Assembly: GCA_032718475.1 (NCBI GenBank)
Contig: JAUCBJ010006335.1
Location: 1-27,054, forward strand
DNA length: 27,054 nt
Origin: Nemertoderma westbladi
Taxonomy: Eukaryota; Xenacoelomorpha; Nemertodermatida; Nemertodermatidae
Reading direction: 5' to 3'
The notes under the pieces were generated by a model, which had not been told where the DNA came from, searched no databases, and saw only the letters and a list, made by a program, of their open reading frames with translations. Both the position numbers and the translations under genes were made by a program. Every line of letters starts with the position of its first letter. The stretch's first letter is position 1. Below, one piece after another: positions 10,003-18,799 of the stretch.

Positions 10003-11490
10003 TTATTTTGTTACATCTCTTACTCTGTTGAGCGTCATTAAGAAGAGGGCAACCCGTAGAGAGGACTGGAATTGCGGTATATTGCGGCATGACTGATAAT
10101 GTTGCACTGATGTTGCAGGCTGGTTGCATAACCAACATTTACATAAGTCAGATGGGCGCCAACATGTCTCATCCTGACAAAGCCTGTTGTGACAGCCATT
10201 AGAAATTAGCTGGCCCGCAGCGCGGCGTCGGAAACCAGATAGGCCGTCCAGGTTGACGTCACTATGAATATGTGCTTCGTGGTTGTCGATGTATCCAAGT
10301 ATTGCAAACGACGAGGCATATTTGGATAAACCGCACCAGTGCAGTATTTCCAAAATAGGGCCCTGATCTTATGGATGTGTTCGAGTTCAGCTACCTCGTG
10401 TTCCTCGACATAGATGTTACAGCCGTAAATGATCGCGGGATACACAACAGATGACCACAGGCGTCGGGCTGATTGCATGGAAATGCATTTAAGGTCAACT
10501 TTAGTGGCGACCCGGATACAGCTAACGACACCCTTGTTGTACAGATGTTTCATATGGCCACCGGACCCTCCTTTCGTAGAAAGCACCATTCCTAAGTATT
10601 CGAATGAGTTAACAAAATCTAAAGGCTCTCCGTTGTAAATTAACTTGTCTCCAACGCACAGCCTTCCGCCTTTACGAAATTTCACTGCTTTGGTCTTCTT
10701 GATATTTACTTGTAGGTCATTTTCCTTGCAATATTCATAGAGTCTGTTTAGGCATTCTTGGACATCCTTGATTGTCTCCCCTGCAATGACTAAGTTGTCA
10801 GCATACATTATGACCCAAATAGCAGTTGAAGTAACTAGAAAAATAGGTACAGTAGGTCCGCGACGAATATACTGAACAATAACGGCGATAGTTTATCCCC
10901 CTGGATTACGCACGCCCACCGTTTGAGCTATTGGTTTCAAGATATATACTCCAATTACGATGCATACATAGTTTACGGCGATCAAGGACCATATAACTGT
11001 AATAAATTTCCTGCTGACACCGAATTTGGGGAGCTTCCTGCATAACGTTTCCCGATTCACAGAGTCAAAGGCTTTTGTCAAATCAACAAACACACAATAT
11101 AGATGTCCCCCCTGTTGGCAATAACGCCTCTTTGATTCTTCTGTGGATAAGATTTACCGCACTTAAGGTCGATCTTGCTTTTCGAAACCCGAATTGTTCA
11201 TTGGGGAGCACATGATTAGACTCCGCCCAAAGATAGAGTCTCGCGTATAGGATAGCTGTATAAGTTTTTAGCAGGCTACAAAGTAAAGCGATACCCCTGT
11301 AGCTGTTCAGGTCAGTTTTCGCCCCCTTCCCCTTGTAGAGCGGGATGAGGTAAGATGTGAGCCAGGTGAGAGGACATGTTGCCGTAGCAAAACATACTGA
11401 TAAAAGCATAAATATAAAGGGCAAAATGTGTCCGAAGCCACACTTTAGCGCATCACTAGTCACACCGTCTGGACCTGCGGCTTTATATAT
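10003..11490 (-). pseudogene. Decayed non-LTR retrotransposon reverse transcriptase
   Basis: Several minus-strand frames add up to one RT. AAGPDGVTSDALK lies at about 11480-11445. SYRGIALLCSLLK and NEQFGFRKARST (RT motifs 2-3) lie within 11463-11083. Another frame gives FVDLTKAFDSVNRETL (11093-10893). QGDKLSPLLFSIF is readable near 10905-10865 in a third frame. MYADNLVIAG (10808 downwards) holds the catalytic YADD box with the second Asp replaced by Asn. The C-terminus at 10353-10003 carries a Cys/His cluster (CKCWLCNQPATSVQHYQSC) like the terminal zinc knuckle of many non-LTR pols. At least three frameshifts and internal stops make it non-functional. The endonuclease half is missing. The clade is not assigned. 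Confidence 0.8.
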
Positions 11491-11549
11491 GATTAATCAC
11501 ACATTGAATATTGGTTTTACCTCCTACTCTACTTTGACCCTCTACACAA

Positions 11550-11861
11550 TGGATGCTTTCCTGTTCCTTACCACGTGCTTCCCTCCCCACTATTGGCTAA
11601 TATACTAATTGTCACTTTGGCGCTCCCTGTGAGTGTTTCCCCCCGCTGCTAGCCTCTACTAGCTGTATTCCCTCCGAGGTGGTTTGACCTCTCACCTTTC
11701 TTTCTCTGTGGCTTTGGGGCTTGTGTCGCCCCCCCCCCCCCCCCCCCAATGTTGGTTATGAGACGAGATTAATATTGGTAATCTCGTATCCCCAACATAT
11801 TGCTAAATGCCACTGGTCCCATTTTCTGGTGGGTAATGAAGTGGAATTGAATCCGCTTACA
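11550..11861 (-). repeat. 3' LTR (minus orientation)
   Basis: 312-bp copy with a 19-base C run (11729-11747) and a perfect 9-bp stem (ACGAGATTA at 11763-11771, TAATCTCGT at 11779-11787). Its inner end is preceded by the polypurine tract. Outer flank CACAA. Confidence 0.85.
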
Positions 11862-11870
11862 CTCCCCCCC
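11862..11870 (-). other. Polypurine tract of LTR element
   Basis: On the minus strand GGGGGGGAG lies immediately before the LTR start TGTAAGCG. This is where plus-strand DNA synthesis would be primed, and it fixes the element's orientation. Confidence 0.75.
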
Positions 11871-12110
11871 ATGCTATCTTCCCGGTGAGAAGATAGCATC
11901 AACCTTAAGTGCGTTTCAATTCCGCTGGAACCCAATCTACTATCGGGTGTGGGGTGGAGTTCTTTTCTCGGGGTTGGCTTTCCAGGCCGCCCCCCCTGGG
12001 TATGTTATTGCTACCCATCCTTGGTGCAATCGCGAGCTATGTTGCACCAAGGTATCTGACGTCTCTGTTCGAGACAATTGTGGACTCTCTCCGCACAATT
12101 TTATACAACC
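11871..12110. other. Cluster of perfect hairpins beside the polypurine tract
   Basis: ATGCTATCTTC (11871-11881) pairs with GAAGATAGCAT (11889-11899) across a 7-base loop. CCTTGGTGCAA (12019-12029) pairs with TTGCACCAAGG (12042-12052) across a 12-base loop. Two weaker stems follow: GTCTC/GAGAC near 12061-12075, and AATTGTG/CACAATT near 12076-12103. Their number in 240 bp suggests a structured 3' untranslated RNA of the LTR element. Confidence 0.6.
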
Positions 12111-12700
12111 TCGCTCTGAATCCACTCTAATCTCACTCTACTGTTTCTCTCACGGACCCGATTGTCCCTTACACTTTCTCTTACTGCTCGCTCCCCACAC
12201 TTGAATTGCACTCCCCTGATTTCTACGCAGGTCAGCACCTCCTCTCCATACTTCCCTCGTACTCCTATACTCAACCCACACTTGTTTATATCCTTCGTAC
12301 CCTCCCATGAAGCTCCCACATCCTCATTAGTGTGGCCACACTTGAGAAATGGGATCCGTCTAGTGTCTCGTCCTCACGTCATAGTCAATTGGTCCCCCAA
12401 TCCCAGTAGCTAATTGGAAAAAGGTTATATATGACTATAGTACTTACTTTGATTATATTCGTATTGATTATATTGATGAACTACATACGTACATACTAAT
12501 TGCACTTTAGTTATTTGCACTTAAGAGTTCGTATAATTCCCACGTATGGTGCCTTCCAGGCACGCCCACATCTCCCCCTCTGAGTCCTAGTTCGCTCGTC
12601 CCGTCCTCTATCATCGTCCTGTCTGGGCCGCTTCCTTCCCTCTGCCTTGTCCTCTTTGAGACTCCTCATTCTCGCCGTTACCGCCTTGCTAATTCCTGTG
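12105..12700. other. Non-coding interior of LTR element
   Basis: C/T-rich sequence on the plus strand with no recognisable coding capacity on either strand. It lies between the hairpin cluster and the end of the gag remnant, and is presumably 3' untranslated sequence or decayed pol. Confidence 0.4.
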
Positions 12701-12702
12701 GT

Positions 12703-13056
12703 CTATTCTTTGGGTGCAGGTGTTATCAACTCCCGGTAACGCTTTGCAGGTGGCCCTTCCGAATGCCCCTCCTGCTTCCCCCTGGTAGCGTCCCACAAGA
12801 TCATTTTCATCGTTTGCGGTAAGTGCTCCGCCAGAAAATCTCTGAACTCGCCTCTGTTTTCAGGCGTCCACCTGTCCAGGTACCTCTGCGTGTTGATGAC
12901 TCCTCCATACAACGCCGCTGTCGCACCTCTTGGTATGTGAATGGCAGTCTCCTCTTGATAATCTCCAGATGGGCTTCCTGATTGATGTTGAAGAAGCCCC
13001 ACCGGAACTCCTGGGCCTTCATCCTCTGTCACGTCATAATGCCGACATCGGCCCAC
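12703..13056 (-). pseudogene. Gag-like remnant, C-terminal segment
   Basis: An open minus-strand frame ending TAG after LITPAPKE. The central part, TAALYGGVINTQRYLDRWTP and then ENRGEFRDFLAEHLPQ, looks like genuine protein. The first 40 residues look out of frame: another frame gives EFRWGFFNINQEAHLEIIKR over the same bases. A frameshift near 12950 therefore separates this segment from the zinc-knuckle ORF upstream. The family is not recognised. Confidence 0.45.
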
Positions 13057-13673
13057 TCCTCGAAGATCTTAAACTTCTCATCGTCCATCCAATCGCACTG
13101 GCGCCCATAGTGCCCTCGGAAGTTACACTTTGAGCAGCGGTTGTGCAGCCTCGGACATGCTCCCATCCTATGGCTCGACTCGCGGCAGTAGAGGCAACTC
13201 GTCCCCTTCTGAAATCGATACAAACAGCTCTTTTCCTGGTGAGTTAGCCTCCCGCAGTAATCACAGCCGTGTATCAACGCATCCCGCCCCAAGTCGTCTT
13301 TTGCCCCGAGCGGTCTCCTAGGTCTGTGGAGCCATTGGTAAGCAAACTTCTGGACATTAACGTCTCTATCCAAATCTACGTCCTCCTCCCGCCTTGGCAT
13401 CGTCTCCCCAAACACTACCCATGGTGCCGTTCCCGGTTGCTCGCCCAACCTGATGATGCTCCCCGCGAAATCCATCGCCGGCTCCTCGTGCATCCAGGTC
13501 CGCTTGCCGGGTTTATCCCAGAAGGCCCTCGCCCCGCCGGCCGTCACCACCCTCCCGCCCACCCAGTCCGTATCTGAGTGGCCGATCCTCTCGATGGGCG
13601 GCATCTCGCAGAACTCGTCGTCATCTTCCTCCATCGCTGGGAGTGGACAGGCCCGGTATCCCAGTAGATCCAC
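13029..13673 (-). pseudogene. Gag-like nucleocapsid segment with three CCHC knuckles (copy A)
   Basis: A 214-codon frame. An acidic stretch (EEDDDE, residues 15-20) is followed by a Trp/Arg-rich region and three CX2CX4HX4C zinc knuckles at residues 137-150, 160-173 and 180-193 (CDYCGRLTHQEKSC, CLYCRESSHRMGAC, CSKCNFRGHYGRQC). Such knuckles bind the element's RNA in retrotransposon nucleocapsids. Three evenly spaced knuckles are unusual, since most gags have one or two. The ATG at 13673 is unlikely to be native, because the neighbouring coiled-coil segment continues upstream in another frame. Most of this ORF is repeated at 15180-15663 (copy B). Confidence 0.7.
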
Positions 13674-14055
13674 TGTGCCCCTTTCTGCCTTGGCCTCCGC
13701 CCGTAACTCTCCACCCTTGCTGTTCCCTTGGTCTCTTTCTCGCGAAATCGCCCTCAGTGGGCATCGCTTGCAATCCCGATGTCGACTGTTTCGGCGATTC
13801 TTCCATCCATCCCAGCTCCTCCCCCAGAAACTCGCCCGAGCTCCCTGATCCCCACCTCAGCTCGTCCAAGTTCTGGGCTTCGAACCCGTAATCCGCCCCC
13901 CTTATGTCCGCCTCTCTCTCATCTGCTTCTCTCCTTTCTCGCCTGGCGACTTCCTCCAGTCGCTTCTCCTCGACTCTATCCGCTTCCAGCTTCTCCCATA
14001 TCTTGTATGGTGTATCCACCTCTCTGTCTTCTAGGTGCCGGCTGTTGTAGTACAC
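13621..14055 (-). pseudogene. Gag-like remnant, charged coiled-coil segment
   Basis: The minus-strand frame begins with YYNSRHLEDREVDTPYKIWE and continues into a strongly charged helix (EEKRLEEVARRERREADE) that would form a coiled coil. A low-complexity Gly/Ser region follows. It lies between the capsid-like segment and the zinc-knuckle segment but in a different frame from each, so at least two frameshifts break the original gag. Confidence 0.5.
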
Positions 14056-14491
14056 CGACTCGCCCTTTAGCCTCTACCAGACCTTCGAAGGCCACCTTAA
14101 AGGCTCTTCTGTAGTTTAGAGGTGCTCCTGATAGCAGAAACGCCATCGGTTCTCTTCCAATAACCACGGCCATGAATAGGTTTAGTAAACCTATCATTAT
14201 CCAGTCCTCCTGTAGGATATATCTCTTCTGATATATCTTTATCGCTCCTCTCCGGAACTGATACACCTCCTGTTTCCCTGGCCTCGCTCCCCATTTCAGC
14301 GAGTTCGCCAGCTCCGCTCCGTACTCCTCCCGGAACTTACCCCAGTCCATCGGCTTGTGGCAGACAAGCCCCATGAGTTGGCCCAACTCCACTGCTCCAG
14401 AATGTCCTGTGCCCGCTCTGTGCTCCTCCTGGAACTTGCCCCAGTCCATCGGCTTGTGGCAGACAAGGCCCATGAGCTGGCCCATCTCCAC
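13976..14491 (-). pseudogene. Gag-like remnant, capsid-like segment
   Basis: A 171-codon minus-strand frame. Residues about 70-135 (FRRGAIKIYQKRY, then EDWIMIGLLNLFMAV and RRAFKVAFEGLVEAKG) have the helical, hydrophobic look of a retrotransposon capsid, with the order capsid-coil-knuckles expected for a gag. Its N-terminus contains an in-frame 33-residue repeat (MGLVCHKPMDWGKF twice) caused by a 99-bp-spaced DNA repeat. The frame leaves the true gag near 14060. Confidence 0.5.
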
Positions 14492-14501
14492 TGCACCATA
14501 A
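14324..14501. repeat. Direct repeat of about 79 bp at 99-bp spacing
   Basis: Copies at 14324-14402 and 14423-14501 share CCCCAGTCCATCGGCTTGTG and flanks with only a few differences. Because 99 is divisible by three, the duplication keeps the gag-like frame. Confidence 0.85.
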
Positions 14502-15075
14502 TGCGTGTGTTCTCTACCACTCCCAAAGTGCCAATTTTTCTTGGTTTTATTTTATTTTTCTTATGTTACCCCTGTCTGTGCTATCATCCTATCTACCTTG
14601 CTACTTCCTTCTTACTATGTGGCGCTTTCGGTGCCCACAACCCCTCTACTACTACTTCTATAGTATATCTACATACCATGCCCTCTACTCACTTTCTACG
14701 TGGCGCTTTCGGTGCCCACAACCTCTCTGCTACTACTCTCGTGATATGTCTATATACCACACTCCCTAATTTCTAACTTCTAACTCTCCTCTTACTCTTA
14801 CTAACTTCTACTAACTTTCTAACTCCTTACTTCTAACTAGTGTTACCTACTATCTAACTATCTACTACTATTACTTTCTAACTTTCTACTATCTCACTTC
14901 TTACTCTATTATTTTTTATTATTTATATTTTATTTATGTGTGAGAAGGGCGTCTCGCCCTCATTCCCACCCCCCTCAGTCCAACATATTGGACGACTAAA
15001 CTTCAAGGGCGATTCTTCCAGCAGGCACTCTCCCACTGCCCCCTTGTTGGTCCTCTTATCCTTCGTCACACTCTC
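14502..15075. other. T/C-rich low-complexity spacer with a 71-bp repeat
   Basis: GGCGCTTTCGGTGCCCACAA occurs at 14631 and 14702, 71 bp apart. Downstream the plus strand is a drifting TTCTAACTTACT-type simple sequence up to about 14940. No coding sequence is seen. It separates the two gag copies of the LTR element. Confidence 0.6.
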
Positions 15076-15079
15076 CTTG

Positions 15080-15734
15080 TTAATTCCAACTCTCTAGGAT
15101 TTGATTCTCCCTCCTCCACCACCCTAAAATCGGGTATTTCGGTCGCCTTCTTGATTTCCTCATGGTCCCCTGGCAGCAATGGCGCCCATAGTGCCCTCGG
15201 AAGTTACACTTTGAGCAGCGGTTGTGCAGCCTCGGACATGCTCCCATCCTATGGCTCGACTCGCGGCAGTAGAGGCAACTCGTCCCCTTCTGAAATCGAT
15301 ACAAACAGCTCTTTTCCTGGTGAGTTAGCCTCCCGCAGTAATCACAGCCGTGTATCAACGCATCCCGCCCCAAGTCGTCTTTGCCCCGAGCGGTCTCCTA
15401 GGTCTGTGGAGCCGTTGGTAAGCAAACTTCTGGACATTAACGTCTCTATCCAAATCTACGTCCTCCTCCCGCCTTGGCATCGTCTCCCCAAACACTACCC
15501 ATGGTGCCGTTCCCGATTGCTCGCCCAACCTGATGATGCTCCCCGCGAAATCCCCCGCGTCACCACCCTCCCGCCCACCCAGTCCGTATCTGAGTGGCCA
15601 ATCCTCTCGATGGGCGGCATCTCGCCGAACTCGTCGTCATCTTCCTCCGTCGCTGGGAGTGGATCCAGATCCATAATCCATACCCAACTCCTGGTATCCT
15701 TCCCCGGGCCGCTTCTCACATGGGACCTCCCCAT
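15080..15734 (-). pseudogene. Second gag nucleocapsid copy (copy B), broken
   Basis: 15180-15663 repeats 13099-13646 at roughly 97% identity, but lacks about 63 bp and one T of a TTTT run near 15380. The missing T breaks the frame. All three CCHC knuckles are retained (last one CSKCNFRGHYGRHC), and the acidic stretch survives in another frame (PATEEDDDEF). Beyond each edge of the repeat the two copies are unrelated, so this is a discrete segmental duplication or the trace of template switching during reverse transcription. Confidence 0.7.
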
Positions 15735-15880
15735 CGCCCGTCTCTGGTTTCTCCTCTACGTCCTTAACAGTGCCTGATAGCATGCACCCTGATGTCTCCG
15801 ACACCCTGAATGGAATCTTGGTTTTAATTGGGCCGCTAAGCGTCCATCCGTACGGCGTGAGAATCGCCGTCGGATCCCTG
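15690..15880 (-). pseudogene. Protease-like fragment abutting the 5' LTR
   Basis: The minus strand reads DPTAILTPYGWTLSGPIKTK, starting five bases inside the LTR edge. It resembles the segment (xTKLGWxLSGPx) that closes the aspartic-protease domain of BEL/Pao-type pols. The following residues (FRVSETSGCML...) are not recognised. Its position directly against the LTR, where a primer-binding site and leader should be, implies a deletion or recombination. Assigned from one short motif, so tentative. Confidence 0.35.
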
Positions 15881-16190
15881 TGGATGCTTTCCTGTTCCTT
15901 ACCACGTGCCTCCCGCCCCACTATTGGCTATAATATACTAATTGTCACTTTGGCACTCCCTGTGAGTGTTTCCCCCCGCTGCTAGCCTCTACTAGCTGTA
16001 TTCCCTCCGAGGTGGTTTGACCTCTCACCTTTCTTTCTCTGTGGCTTTGGGGCTTGTGTCGCCCCCCCCCCCCCCCAATGTTGGTTATGAGACGAGATTA
16101 ATATTGGTAATCTCGTATCCCCAATATATTGCTAAATGCCACTGGTCCCATTTTCTGGTGGGTAATGAAGTGGAATTGAATCCGCTTACA
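15881..16190 (-). repeat. 5' LTR (minus orientation)
   Basis: 310-bp copy of the LTR with a 15-base C run (16062-16076) and the same 9-bp stem at 16092-16116. Its outer end abuts GTGGT, the start of the resumed 25-bp minisatellite. Confidence 0.85.
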
Positions 16191-16452
16191 GTGGTCCATA
16201 ACCAATAGTAACAATGTGGTCCGTAACCAATAGTAACAATATGGTTCGTAACCAATAGTAACAATATGGTCCGTAACCAATAGTAACAATATGGTCCGTA
16301 ACCAATAGTAACAATGCGGTCCGTAACCAATAGTAACAATGTGGTCCGTAACCAATAGTAACAATATGGTCCGTAACCAATAGTAACAATGAGGTCCGTA
16401 ACCAATATTAACAATGAGGTCCGTAACCAATAGTAACAATGAGGTCCGTAAT
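16191..16452. repeat. 25-bp minisatellite, second patch, about 10 copies
   Basis: Same unit and variants as the array at 2126-4930. It begins at GTGGT, in phase with where the first array breaks off at 4930. The last unit decays into CCGTAATCTGTAACC. Confidence 0.95.
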
Positions 16453-16810
16453 CTGTAACCTTATAATACTTGTGAAAATAAAAAATCAAAGAGCGATACT
16501 AAAACTGGTGCTCCAAAATCCATTAACTAGGTCTCATAAACAACCTCTAAACACAGACACAACCACCTAGATCAGCCTAAAAACATTGGTGCAGAAGAGC
16601 AGACAAAACCGAACATTGATTCAATCAACGAATATAATTCATCATTCGAATTCCTTTATGAATCTTTTCAGTAAAAAGATAATAACTACAGTAATATGCG
16701 AAAGAAATATGCGACATATTACTGTCAAAAGCAATAGCAAATGAATAGTGTTTGTCATTAATTTAAATTCCGCCTATAGAAAACTACATAAGGACGATCT
16801 GCCACTGCTC
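16453..16810. other. Non-coding intron between two minisatellites
   Basis: AT-rich and without repeats I recognise. No exon or RNA gene is visible on either strand. Confidence 0.55.
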
Positions 16811-18627
16811 TGCTACCCTCCCCACAGACTTCCGTATTGCTACCCTCCCCACAGACTTCCGAATTGCTACCCTCCCCACAGACTTCCGTATTGCTACCCT
16901 CCCCACAGACTTCCGAGTTGCTACCCTCCCCACAGACTTCCGTATTGCTACCCTCCCCACAGACTTCCGTATTGCTACCCTCCCCACAGACTTCCGAATT
17001 GCTACCCACCCCACAGACTTCCGAATTGCTACCCTCCCCACAGACTTCCGTATTGCTACACTCCCCACAGACTTCCGAGTTGCTACCCTCCCCACAGACT
17101 TCCGTATTGCTACCCTCCCCACAGACTTCCGTATTGCTACCCTCCCCACAGACTTCCGTATTGCTACCCTCCCCACAGACTTCCGTATTGATACCCTCCC
17201 AACAGACTTCCGTATTGCTACCCTCCCCACAGACTTCCGTATTGCTACCCTCCCCACAGACTTCCGTATTGCTACCCTCCCCGCAGACTTCCGTATTGCT
17301 ACCCTCCCCACAGACTTCCGTATTGCTACCCTCCCCACAGACTTCCGTATTGATACCCTCCCCACAGACTTCCGTATTGATACCCTCCCAACAGACTTCC
17401 GTATTGCTACCCTCCCCACAGACTTCCGTATTGCTACCCTCCCCATAGACTTCCGTATTGCTACCCTCCCCGCAGACTTCCGTATTGCTACCCTCCCCAC
17501 AGACTTCCGTATTGCTACCCTCCCCACAGACTTCCGTATTGCTACCCTCCCCACAGACTTCCGTATTGATACCCTCCCAACAGACTTCCGTATTGCTACC
17601 CTCCCCACAGACTTCCGTATTGCTACCCTCCCCACAGACTTCCGTATTGCTACCCTCCCCGCAGACTTCCGTATTGCTACCCTCCCCACAGACTTCCGTA
17701 TTGCTACCCTCCCCACAGACTTCCGTATTGATACCCTCCCCACAGACTTCCGTATTGATACCCTCCCAACAGACTTCCGTATTGCTACCCTCCCCACAGA
17801 CTTCCGTATTGCTACCCTCCCCATAGACTTCCGTATTGCTACCCTCCCCGCAGACTTCCGTATTGCTACCCTCCCCACAGACTTCCGTATTGCTACCCTC
17901 CCCACAGACTTCCGTATTGATACCCTCCCCACAGACTTCCGTATTGATACCCTCCCCACAGACTTCCGTATTGCTACCCTCCCCACAGACTTCCGTATTG
18001 CTACCCTCCCCGCAGACTTCCGTATTGCTACCCTCCCCGCAGACTTCCGTATTGCTACCCTCCCCACAGACTTCCGTATTGCTACCCTCCCCACAGACTT
18101 CCGTATTGCTACCCTCCCCACAGACTTCCGTAGTTGCTACCCTCCCCACAGACTTCCGTATTGCTACCCTCCCCACAGCCTTCCGTATTGCTACCCTCCC
18201 CACAGACTTCCGTATTGCTACCCTCCCCACAGACTTCCGTATTGCTACCCTCCCCACAGACTTCCGTATTGCTACCCTCCCCACAGACTTCCGTATTGCT
18301 ACCCTCCCCACAGACTTCCGAGTTGCTACCCTCCCCACAGACTTCCGTATTGCTACCCTCCCCACAGACTTCCGAGTTGCTACCCTCCCCACAGACTTCC
18401 GTATTGCTACCCTCCCCACAGCCTTCCGTATTGCTACCCTCCCCATAGACTTCCGTATTGATACCCTCCCCACAGACTTCCGTATTGATACCCTCCCCAC
18501 AGACTTCCGTATTGCTACCCTCCCCGCAGACTTCCGTATTGCTACCCTCGCCACAGACTTCCGTATTGCTACCCTCCCCACAGACTTCCGTATTGCTACC
18601 CTCCCCACAAACTTCCGTATTGCTACA
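16811..18627. repeat. 27-bp minisatellite, about 67 copies, with higher-order structure
   Basis: The unit reads GCTACCCTCCCCACAGAC then TTCCGTATT. Variants (GATACC, CCAACAG, CCCGCAG, CCATAG, CCGAGTT) recur in order. The run GATACC, GATACC+CCAACAG, CCATAG, CCCGCAG appears near 17347 and again near 17725, 378 bp apart, which is 14 units. A single extra G at about 18132 shifts the phase. All six frames are nearly free of stops because 27 is a multiple of 3, giving long LLPSPQTSV, GRVAIRKSV and CGEGSNTEV frames that I regard as artefacts. On the minus strand (the host transcript) every unit carries GGGGAGGG. Confidence 0.97.
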
Positions 18628-18706
18628 ATAGTCCAACAATGTCGTACGTGATCCGGATGTGTATACCATAATACTACTATTAGCTGTAACTCTGTAATAA
18701 ACTCAC

Positions 18707-18799
18707 ATAATCTGATACCAGAGACCGGTTGTCTGTAACTTTGTCCTGTATTTCGCGTTCCAGACGTTGAACTAGAAGTTCCTGGGAATTTATCGTTTC
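18707..18799 (-). CDS. MTUS1: MTUS/ATIP-family gene, small coiled-coil exon
   Basis: A 93-nt, 31-codon exon lies between acceptor ttttattag|GAA and donor TAT|gtgagt on the minus strand. It is phase 0 at both ends and so compatible with exons 23965-24138 and 1983-2117. It encodes ETINSQELLVQRLEREIQ and ends DNRSLVSDY, an amphipathic heptad-like helix. Both splice signals are good, and the exon is an island of coding-like sequence in AT-rich intron. It is too short to identify a family alone; assignment to this gene rests on strand, phase and coiled-coil character. Confidence 0.7.

Larger units (their letters stand above)
11550..16190 (-). mobile_element. Gag-only LTR retrotransposon with near-identical LTRs
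   Basis: Two direct repeats, 11550-11861 (312 bp) and 15881-16190 (310 bp), start TGTAAGCGGATTC and end GCATCCA on the minus strand, so they are TG...CA LTRs. They differ by about four substitutions, a 2-bp indel and the length of a C run (19 versus 15), roughly 98.7% identity, implying a recent insertion. A polypurine tract (GGGGGGGAG) directly precedes the minus-strand 3' LTR. The 4-kb interior holds gag-like pieces with three zinc knuckles, one of them duplicated, but no reverse transcriptase or integrase. No TGG-type primer-binding site follows the 5' LTR; a BEL/Pao-protease-like segment abuts it instead. No matching 5-bp flank is present at 11545-11549 (CACAA) versus 16191-16195 (GTGGT). 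Confidence 0.8.

Noticed and set aside
11545-16195. Target-site duplication flanking the LTR element itself
   Set aside because: Flanks are CACAA and GTGGT, which do not match. The GTGGT duplication pairs instead with 4926-4930.
16748-18669. Long frames encoding LLPSPQTSV, GRVAIRKSV, CGEGSNTEV or CYPPHRLPY repeats (up to 616 codons)
   Set aside because: Products of a 27-bp unit that is open in nearly all frames on both strands; nothing favours one frame as coding.
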